Program-made: the position numbers and the translations under genes
Notes under the pieces: generated by a model
Seen by the model: the letters and a program-made list of their open reading frames with translations, nothing else
Database searches by the model: none
Told to the model about the DNA's origin: nothing
In this document: positions 8,762 through 13,942 of the stretch, piece after piece
Layout: the number at the start of each line of letters is the position of its first letter
How positions within the stretch are numbered: position 1 is the stretch's first letter
Assembly: GCA_035696365.1 (NCBI GenBank)
Contig: DASRQS010000134.1
Coordinates: 86,176 to 150,175 of the forward strand
DNA from: JALYLC01 sp035696365
Lineage (GTDB): Bacteria > Actinomycetota > Thermoleophilia > Gaiellales > JALYLC01
Direction of reading: 5' to 3'
Length of the DNA stretch: 64,000 nucleotides

Positions 8762-9559
8762 TCATCCGACGGTAGAGATGAACTGAAAGACAACAGTTTC
8801 CCAGCGCTCGGGCTGGTCCAGGTGGACGTCGTGGCCGGCCTCTTCGATCTCCGCGAGCCCCGCGCGGGGCAGGAGGTCGAGCATGCGCCGGGTCTCGCCG
8901 GAGGGCGCGCCGTCGGCCGCCCGGACGACCAGGACCGGGCACCGGATGCTCGCCCACTCGTCCCAGTGGCTCCGCGCCTCGGCTCCGGCCAGTGCGGCCA
9001 GCAGCACAGCGGGCTCGAAGGCCGGCCACAGCCCGTCGCGCCGCTGCTCGAGGCCCGCGCTCCACGCGCGCGCCCGCAACGTGTCGCCGCCGAAGAACGC
9101 CTGCGCGTGGTCGCTCGTCGGAAACGGCAGCGGCCAGGAGGCGAGCCAGCGGCGCACACTGGCGACCGCCTCCCGGTCCGAGGCGGGTGTGGCCTCGGCA
9201 ATCACGAGCGCGCGAACCAGGTCGGGGCGGCGTGCCGCGAGCAGCAAGGCCGTGATCCCGCCGAACGACTGGCCGACGACGACTGCTGGTGCGAGCGACA
9301 GGTGCTCGAGCCACGACTCCGCGTCCCTGACGAAGGCGTCCGGCGTCAGGTCCTGGGGCCGGCGCTCGCTGCGGCCGTGCCCGCGCGCGTCAGGTGCGAG
9401 GACACGGTGCGCACCCGAGAGCCACGCCGCTGTCGAGTCCCACTCCCGCGCGTGGCCTGCGAGGCCGTGCAGCAGCAGCACGGAGGGTCCCTCGCTGCCG
9501 TAGTCGGCGCACGCCAAGCGGGCTCCGTCGCGCTCCAGCCGATGCCAGCGGACATCCAC
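8762..9559 (-). CDS. Alpha/beta-fold hydrolase
   Basis: 265 residues with the alpha/beta hydrolase order: LLLHGLAGHAREWD oxyanion loop, DARGHGRS, nucleophile elbow VVGQSFGG, VLVVRAADG in the acid region and the catalytic His in AGHDVHLDQPE. Size and motifs match the MenH/peroxidase/esterase-like group, but substrate is unknown. The start is GTG 9559, preceded by TAGGGT at 8 nt; any longer reading runs antisense through the oxidase gene and is a shadow. It is divergent from the nadB-like gene with a 27-nt gap, and probably co-transcribed with the unknown gene after it. Confidence 0.9.
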   Translation of the reverse strand: MDVRWHRLERDGARLACADYGSEGPSVLLLHGLAGHAREWDSTAAWLSGAHRVLAPDARGHGRSERRPQDLTPDAFVRDAESWLEHLSLAPAVVVGQSFGGITALLLAARRPDLVRALVIAEATPASDREAVASVRRWLASWPLPFPTSDHAQAFFGGDTLRARAWSAGLEQRRDGLWPAFEPAVLLAALAGAEARSHWDEWASIRCPVLVVRAADGAPSGETRRMLDLLPRAGLAEIEEAGHDVHLDQPERWETVVFQFISTVG

Positions 9560-9567
9560 GCGCCAGG

Positions 9568-9573
9568 ACCCTA
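9568..9573 (-). promoter_or_regulatory. Predicted leaderless -10 box of the alpha/beta hydrolase
   Basis: TAGGGT, then 8 nt, then GTG 9559. It lies one base away from the opposing -10 box of the nadB-like gene. Confidence 0.5.
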
Positions 9574-9574
9574 A

Positions 9575-9580
9575 TACCCT
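9575..9580 (+). promoter_or_regulatory. Predicted leaderless -10 box of the nadB-like gene
   Basis: TACCCT, then 6 nt, then GTG 9587. An overlapping TAATAC (9572-9577) is an alternative. No ribosome binding site is present. Confidence 0.55.
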
Positions 9581-9586
9581 GTCGCC

Positions 9587-10789
9587 GTGCCCGAGCGGAG
9601 CTGCGACGTCCTCGTGATCGGTTCCGGCGTCGCCGGGCTGACTGCCGCGCTCTCGGCCGCCGACGCCGGCGCGCGCGTGGTGCTGGCGACCAAGCTCGGG
9701 CTCGCGTCGTCCAACACCGCCAAGGCGCAGGGCGGCATCCAGGCTGCGCTCGGGGATGACGACGCGCCCTCCGTGCACGCCGAGGACGTGATGCACAGCT
9801 CGCACGAGACGGCGAACCCGGCGCTCGTCGCCGCACTGACCGACGAGGCGCCCGCCGCCATCGAGCGGCTCGAGCGCTTCGGCGTGGCGTTCACGCACGA
9901 CGCCGACGGCCGCTACCGGCTCGCGCGCTGCGGCGGGGCGACGCGCAAGCGGCTGCTGCAGGTCGGCGACCGCACCGGGCACGCCATCGCGACTGCACTG
10001 CGCGCCGCCGTCGGCTCCGGCGATCGCATCGAGACCCTCGACCACGCGCCGCTGCTCGCGCTCGACCAAGCCGCCTCTGGCTGGCGCGCGACGCTTGCAC
10101 AGCGCACTGGCGAGAGCGTCTCGGTGACGACGGGCGCGGTCGTGCTCGCTGCCGGGGGTCGCTGCTTTGCGGAGGCCAAGCGGCTCGGCACGTTCTCCAC
10201 GAACGCCACGGGCGCGACGGGCGAGGTCACCGAGATCGCGCTGGCCGCCGGCTGCGAGGCGCGCGACCTGGATGCGCTGCAGTACCACCCGAACGGCGGC
10301 CTCTGGCCGACGTCGCTCCAGGGGTACTCGATCCCCGAGACGACGCGCGCCTACGGCGCCGTACTGCTCAACGCGCATGGCGAGCGCTTCGTCGACGAGC
10401 TCGGCGGCCGCGACGTCGTGGCAGCCGCCATCGTGCGCGAGTGCGACGAAGGGCGCGGCCTGACCACGCCCGAGGGCAGGCCGTCGGTGCTGCTCGACTG
10501 CCGCCCCATCGCGCTGGCCGACGCGGAGATCTCGCTGCCCTACATGCTCAAGCGCTACCGCGCCGCCGGCATCGACCCGCTCGCGGAACCGATCCACACC
10601 TATCCCGTCCTGCACTACCAGAATGGCGGCCTCGTGATCGACGAGCAAGGCGCGACGACGGTCGGCGGGCTGTACGCCGCGGGTGAGATCGCGGGCGGCG
10701 TGCACGGCCGCAATCGCATGATGGGCAACTCCCTGCTCGACGGCTCGGTCTTCGGCTGGCGCGCGGGCCGCGCCGCCGCTGCGGCCTGA
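9587..10789 (+). CDS. nadB: L-aspartate oxidase-like flavoprotein, short form
   Basis: 400 residues of the succinate dehydrogenase/fumarate reductase flavoprotein superfamily. FAD-binding GSGVAGLTAALSAADAGARV near residue 10; SSNTAKAQGGIQAALG matches the L-aspartate oxidase substrate loop; HYQNGGLVIDEQG and YAAGEIAGGVHGRNRMMGNSLLD are the conserved C-terminal FAD contacts. L-aspartate oxidase makes iminoaspartate for NAD synthesis. The usual enzyme is about 510-540 residues; this one stops after the FAD domain and lacks the C-terminal helical domain. No nadA or nadC is adjacent, which is unusual, so a side role (another alpha-amino or dicarboxylate substrate) is possible. GTG 9587 is supported by TACCCT 6 nt upstream. 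Confidence 0.8.
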   Translation: MPERSCDVLVIGSGVAGLTAALSAADAGARVVLATKLGLASSNTAKAQGGIQAALGDDDAPSVHAEDVMHSSHETANPALVAALTDEAPAAIERLERFGVAFTHDADGRYRLARCGGATRKRLLQVGDRTGHAIATALRAAVGSGDRIETLDHAPLLALDQAASGWRATLAQRTGESVSVTTGAVVLAAGGRCFAEAKRLGTFSTNATGATGEVTEIALAAGCEARDLDALQYHPNGGLWPTSLQGYSIPETTRAYGAVLLNAHGERFVDELGGRDVVAAAIVRECDEGRGLTTPEGRPSVLLDCRPIALADAEISLPYMLKRYRAAGIDPLAEPIHTYPVLHYQNGGLVIDEQGATTVGGLYAAGEIAGGVHGRNRMMGNSLLDGSVFGWRAGRAAAAA

Positions 10790-10798
10790 TCCCTATCT

Positions 10799-10813
10799 AG
10801 AAGCAGTGCTTCT
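10799..10813. promoter_or_regulatory. Perfect inverted repeat upstream of the comA-like gene
   Basis: AGAAGCA-G-TGCTTCT: two 7-bp arms around one base, just after the nadB-like stop. The one-base centre fits a dimeric regulator site better than an RNA hairpin. Confidence 0.5.
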
Positions 10814-10820
10814 CCCGCCC

Positions 10821-10838
10821 ATCAGTCTGGAGACTGAT
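10821..10838. promoter_or_regulatory. Perfect palindromic operator overlapping the comA-like promoter
   Basis: ATCAGTCT-GG-AGACTGAT: 8-bp arms around two bases. Its right edge touches the predicted -10 box (10838-10843), so a protein bound here would cover the -35 to -10 region. The regulator is not identified. Confidence 0.6.
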
Positions 10839-10843
10839 ACTCT
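10838..10843 (+). promoter_or_regulatory. Predicted leaderless -10 box of the comA-like gene
   Basis: TACTCT, then 8 nt, then ATG 10852. Confidence 0.5.
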
Positions 10844-10851
10844 CGGCTGCG

Positions 10852-11637
10852 ATGAGCATCTCGGGCACCGCCAACGGCTTCTTGGACCTGCCGATCCGTC
10901 CTGCCAAGCCGCGCGACACCGGCGTCACGCACGTCATGGACAAGGGCCTGACGCCCGTGCAGATCGAAGGCCTGATGTCCACTGCGGGCGACTACGTGGA
11001 CATCGTCAAGCTCGGCTGGGGCACGTCGTACGTGACGCAGAACCTGCGCGAGAAGCTGGCGCTCTACCGCGCCCTCGGCATTCCCGTGATCTGCGGCGGC
11101 ACGCTGTTCGAGATCGCCGAGGTGCGTGGCAAGCTCGACGGCTACCGCAGCTGGCTGAGCGAGAACGGCTTCGAGAGCGTCGAGGTGTCCGACGGCACGA
11201 TCGATTTGCCGCGCGAGCGCAAGCTCGAGATCATCGAGATGTTGGCGAAGGACTTCCGCGTGCTCTCGGAGGTCGGCTCGAAGGATGCCGAGGCGATCTT
11301 CGCGCCCTACCAGTGGGTCGAGTGGATCCGCGAGGAGCTTGGCGCAGGCGCCTGGAAGGTCATCACGGAGGCGCGCGAGTCCGGCACGGCCGGCATCTTC
11401 CGCGGCAGCGGCGAGGTGCGCAGCGGGCTGATCGACGAGATCGTCCACGAGCTGCCGGTCGAACGGCTGCTCTTCGAGGCGCCGCAGAAGTCGCAGCAGG
11501 CCTGGTTCATCCGGCAGTTCGGCCCCGAGGTCAACCTCGGCAACATCCCGCCGGACGAGGTCATCCCGCTCGAGACGCTACGGCTCGGGCTGCGGTCCGA
11601 CACGATGAGCGCATTGCTGCTCGACGTCAAAGCCTGA
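10852..11637 (+). CDS. comA: Phosphosulfolactate synthase (ComA-like)
   Basis: 261 residues, matching the length of (2R)-phospho-3-sulfolactate synthase, which adds sulfite to phosphoenolpyruvate. Family features: RDTGVTHVMDKGL at the N-terminus, strand-loop DYVDIVKLGWGTS, IPVICGGTLFE, FESVEVSDGTIDLP, and a TIM-barrel order ending RSDTMSALLLDVKA. In methanogens it starts coenzyme M synthesis; bacterial homologues lead to sulfolactate. Here it is followed by a PHP phosphoesterase that overlaps its stop, and then by an APS reductase that yields sulfite, so the three could make 3-sulfolactate. That pathway reading is inference. The promoter region holds two perfect palindromes. Confidence 0.9.
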   Translation: MSISGTANGFLDLPIRPAKPRDTGVTHVMDKGLTPVQIEGLMSTAGDYVDIVKLGWGTSYVTQNLREKLALYRALGIPVICGGTLFEIAEVRGKLDGYRSWLSENGFESVEVSDGTIDLPRERKLEIIEMLAKDFRVLSEVGSKDAEAIFAPYQWVEWIREELGAGAWKVITEARESGTAGIFRGSGEVRSGLIDEIVHELPVERLLFEAPQKSQQAWFIRQFGPEVNLGNIPPDEVIPLETLRLGLRSDTMSALLLDVKA

Positions 11638-12455
11638 TCGACCTGCACTGCCACTCGTCGGCCTCCGACGGGCTGCTCACACCGACCGCGCTGGTCGAGC
11701 GCGCGCACGAGCTGGGCCTGCACACGCTCGCGCTGACGGATCACGACACGCTCGGCGGCCTGGCCGAGGCGGCCGCCGCCGCCGAGCGGCTGGACCTGCG
11801 CTTCGTGCCCGGAGCCGAGCTGTCGGTGCGGCCGCCCTCGGGCTCGATGCACCTGCTCGCGTATCTCCCGGCTTCCACCGCGGAGCCCCTGGCCACGCGC
11901 ATGCGCGAGATCGGCGACTACCGCGCGAGTCGCAACCAGCGGATCGTGGCCAGGCTCAACGAGCTCGGCTACGCGGTCGAGTGGGAGGACGTCGCGCGCC
12001 GCGCGCGCGGTCGGGTAGGGCGGCCGCACATCGCCGCGGCCCTTGTCGACGCCGCGCACGTCGCGACGATCCAGGAGGCCTTCGACCTGCTGCTCGCCGA
12101 CGGCCGGCCGGCCTACGTCGACGCCGGCTCGCTTGGCCCCGACGAGGCCGTCGAGCTCGTCGCGGCGAGTGGCGGGGCGCCCGTGCTGGCCCATCCCTAC
12201 TCGCTGCGCCTCGGTGACGCCGCGCTTGAGCGCTTCGTCGAGCGGCTGGCCGGCTGCGGACTCCGGGGCGTGGAGAGCTTCCGCCCCGATCACGACGACC
12301 AGCAGCGCGCCTTCACCGGACGCCTGTGCGCGCAACTAGGCCTGGTGCCGACCGGGGGATCCGACTGGCACGGCCTCCCGGATGGGCCGGAGCTGGGCGA
12401 TTCCGGGCCGGTGCCGCTCCCCGGGGACACACTCGAGCGACTCGGCCTCGCATGA
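11634..12455 (+). CDS. PHP-domain phosphoesterase (TrpH/YciV-like), apparent CTG start
   Basis: 273 residues with the PHP metal-site motifs: DLHCHSSASDG, ALTDHDT, GAELSV, VLAHPYS and GSDWHG, as in YciV/TrpH-type phosphoesterases that hydrolyse 3',5'-bisphosphonucleotides or other phosphates. The first conserved residues (IDLHCHS) begin at once after CTG 11634, which forms a 4-nt CTGA overlap with the comA-like stop, the same geometry as the ATGA/GTGA junctions elsewhere. No ATG, GTG or TTG exists nearby upstream in frame; ATT 11613 is the other option. Possible jobs: phosphosulfolactate phosphatase (a ComB substitute), or pAp/nucleotide phosphatase linked to sulfate assimilation. Either is inference. 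Confidence 0.85.
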   Translation: MIDLHCHSSASDGLLTPTALVERAHELGLHTLALTDHDTLGGLAEAAAAAERLDLRFVPGAELSVRPPSGSMHLLAYLPASTAEPLATRMREIGDYRASRNQRIVARLNELGYAVEWEDVARRARGRVGRPHIAAALVDAAHVATIQEAFDLLLADGRPAYVDAGSLGPDEAVELVAASGGAPVLAHPYSLRLGDAALERFVERLAGCGLRGVESFRPDHDDQQRAFTGRLCAQLGLVPTGGSDWHGLPDGPELGDSGPVPLPGDTLERLGLA

Positions 12456-12468
12456 GTGCGCCTTCTTG

Positions 12469-12497
12469 TTGAGATAAGCGAGTCTGATTGATAGGGT
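12469..12497 (+). promoter_or_regulatory. Predicted promoter of the APS reductase gene
   Basis: TTGAGA (12469-12474), 17-nt spacer, TAGGGT (12492-12497), then 6 nt to GTG 12504. This is the second clearest -35/-10 pair in the window and predicts a leaderless mRNA. GAGTCTG occurs at 12480-12486 and again at 12498-12504, an 18-bp-spaced direct repeat. Confidence 0.6.
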
Positions 12498-12503
12498 GAG
12501 TCT

Positions 12504-13217
12504 GTGCCGACCGCCCATCTCTCCGGCGATCTGACTTCCGAGGACGTCGCACGGCTCGCCGAGCACTTCGAGCCGCTGCGCGCCGAGGAACTCGTCGAGT
12601 TCGCCGCGGAGACCTTCGGAGGCCGCATGGTGCTGACGTGCTCCTGGCAGCTCGGCACCTCGATCCTCGTGCACATGACGCGCGAGGTGGCGCCGCAGAC
12701 GCGCCTCGTGGAGATCGACACCGGGCTGCTGTTCCCAGAGACGCACGCGACGCGGGAGCGGCTCGTCGAGCGCTACGGGCTCGAGGTCGAGACCCTGCGG
12801 CCCGCGCAGAGCATCGAGCAGCAGGCCCTCGCCCACGGCCCCGCGCTCTGGGAGCGCGAGCCCGATCGCTGCTGCGGGCTGCGCAAGGTCGCACCGCTCG
12901 AGCAGGCGATCCGCGACGCGGACGGCTGGCTGACGGGCATCCGCCGCGATCAGACGACGCAGCGCGCCCGAGCCCCCAAGCTCGTGCTCGACGCCAAGCG
13001 GGGCGTCGTCAAGGTGCAGCCGCTGGTCGACTGGAGCGAGCGCGACTGCTGGCGCTACATCCATCGCAACGGCGTCCCGTACAACGAGCTCCACGATCGC
13101 GGCTTCCCGTCGATCGGATGCACGCCCTGCACGCGCACCGTCGGCAGCGACGAGGACGCACGCGCCGGCCGCTGGGCCGGCAGCGGCAAGACGGAGTGCG
13201 GCCTGCACGTCGCCTGA
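12504..13217 (+). CDS. cysH: Assimilatory adenylyl-sulfate (APS) reductase
   Basis: 237-residue PP-loop reductase that reduces APS to sulfite in sulfate assimilation. Motifs: substrate-binding LTCSWQLGTSILVH, VEIDTGLLFPETH, the first cysteine pair in RCCGLRKVAPL, TGIRRDQTTQRA, the second cysteine pair in GCTPCTR, and the C-terminal nucleophile region KTECGLH. The two cysteine pairs that hold a 4Fe-4S cluster mark the APS-using type rather than the PAPS-using type. GTG start predicted leaderless. It follows the comA/PHP pair by 48 nt with its own promoter; sulfite made here is the substrate of the ComA-type enzyme. Confidence 0.93.
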   Translation: MPTAHLSGDLTSEDVARLAEHFEPLRAEELVEFAAETFGGRMVLTCSWQLGTSILVHMTREVAPQTRLVEIDTGLLFPETHATRERLVERYGLEVETLRPAQSIEQQALAHGPALWEREPDRCCGLRKVAPLEQAIRDADGWLTGIRRDQTTQRARAPKLVLDAKRGVVKVQPLVDWSERDCWRYIHRNGVPYNELHDRGFPSIGCTPCTRTVGSDEDARAGRWAGSGKTECGLHVA

Positions 13218-13226
13218 GCGACGTCT

Positions 13227-13236
13227 GAACGCGTTC
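13227..13236. repeat. Short perfect palindrome after the APS reductase gene
   Basis: GAACGCGTTC, a 10-bp palindrome in the 118-nt gap before the next gene; CCCC-GAAC-GGGG follows at 13250-13261. The arms are too short for a confident terminator and there is no T-run, so a protein site is equally possible. Confidence 0.25.
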
Positions 13237-13335
13237 TTAACGGGTGAAGCCCCGAACGGGGGACGTGCCAGGCATCACAGGTCAGCTATCACTCGACGAG
13301 GTAATCGGCACCTCGAACGGACTGGTACGGCTGAC

Positions 13336-13920
13336 ATGAAACGACGCCTCGACTCGATCATCATCGGAGGCGCGATGCTCGTCGGGAGCATGGCGCATCG
13401 CCGCACGGACCACGTCGCCAAGCAGGTCGACGACCTCGGCGAGGCAATCGAGGCGGTCGGCGAGGCAATCGAGGCGGTCGAGGAGCAGATCCGCGAGGTC
13501 GATGCGCGCGCCGCCGAGCGGCCGCCAATCCCCGGCATGCCGCTGCCGACGGGCTACGGGCTCCAGGTACGAGGGCCCGACAACGAGAACATCATCCTCC
13601 CGGTCTGCCTGCCTCCGGGCTTCGAGCTGGACTCGATGGTGCTCTGCCCCGAGTTCCTCCCGCGCGACCAGCAGCAGCCCGCAACGGTTGCGGCAGCGCC
13701 GGCCCCGGCGCCCGTGACGCCCGCCGCGGCCGCGGCCGCACCGACGCGTCCGACCTTGCTCCCCGAGACGCCGCGCGAGCGGATGAGCGGCACCCTGCAG
13801 TACGTGTTCGGCACCGGCGATGCGGGCTTCAGCATGGACGAGACGTTCGGCGGCGCGGTCGACGCGGCCCCGCCTGCGCCGCGTCGGGCGAGCGGCGTCG
13901 AGACGCACCACTTGGCCTAG
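13336..13920 (+). CDS. Uncharacterised coiled-coil protein with Ala/Pro-rich linker
   Basis: 194 residues, family not recognised. Residues about 1-20 (IIIGGAMLVGSMA) are weakly hydrophobic; residues 28-56 (VDDLGEAIEAVGEAIEAVEEQIREVDARA) form a predicted coiled coil built on a perfectly duplicated heptad; then a Pro/Gly segment with two cysteines (LPVCLPPGFELD, LCPEFLP), an Ala/Pro/Val-rich low-complexity linker near 115-140, and a polar C-terminus. ATG 13336 is the only sensible start; no ribosome binding site or canonical -10 box is clear. It may be a small structural or cell-envelope-associated protein; function unknown. Confidence 0.6.
   Translation: MKRRLDSIIIGGAMLVGSMAHRRTDHVAKQVDDLGEAIEAVGEAIEAVEEQIREVDARAAERPPIPGMPLPTGYGLQVRGPDNENIILPVCLPPGFELDSMVLCPEFLPRDQQQPATVAAAPAPAPVTPAAAAAAPTRPTLLPETPRERMSGTLQYVFGTGDAGFSMDETFGGAVDAAPPAPRRASGVETHHLA
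13438..13479 (+). repeat. Perfect 21-bp tandem duplication inside the coiled-coil gene
   Basis: Two exact copies of a 21-bp unit (13438-13458 and 13459-13479), each coding for the heptad GEAIEAV. In-frame heptad duplication lengthens the coiled coil and could vary in copy number between strains. Confidence 0.75.
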
Positions 13921-13942
13921 GCCCAGCTGCTCGCGCCGTGAC

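Noticed and set aside
9560..10705. Upstream extension of the alpha/beta hydrolase frame through the nadB-like gene
   Set aside because: The hydrolase fold starts at GTG 9559 with its own -10 box; the extension is antisense to the oxidase.
13227..13236. GAACGCGTTC considered as a LexA (SOS) box
   Set aside because: The actinobacterial box is GAAC-N4-GTTC; here the arms are separated by only two bases and the adjacent genes are not DNA-repair genes.
13250..13261. CCCC-GAAC-GGGG considered as a rho-independent terminator after cysH
   Set aside because: The stem is only four base pairs and no T-run follows.
13336..13920. The 21-bp duplication considered as a CRISPR or mobile-element repeat
   Set aside because: Two adjacent copies without spacers, in frame and coding for a coiled-coil heptad.
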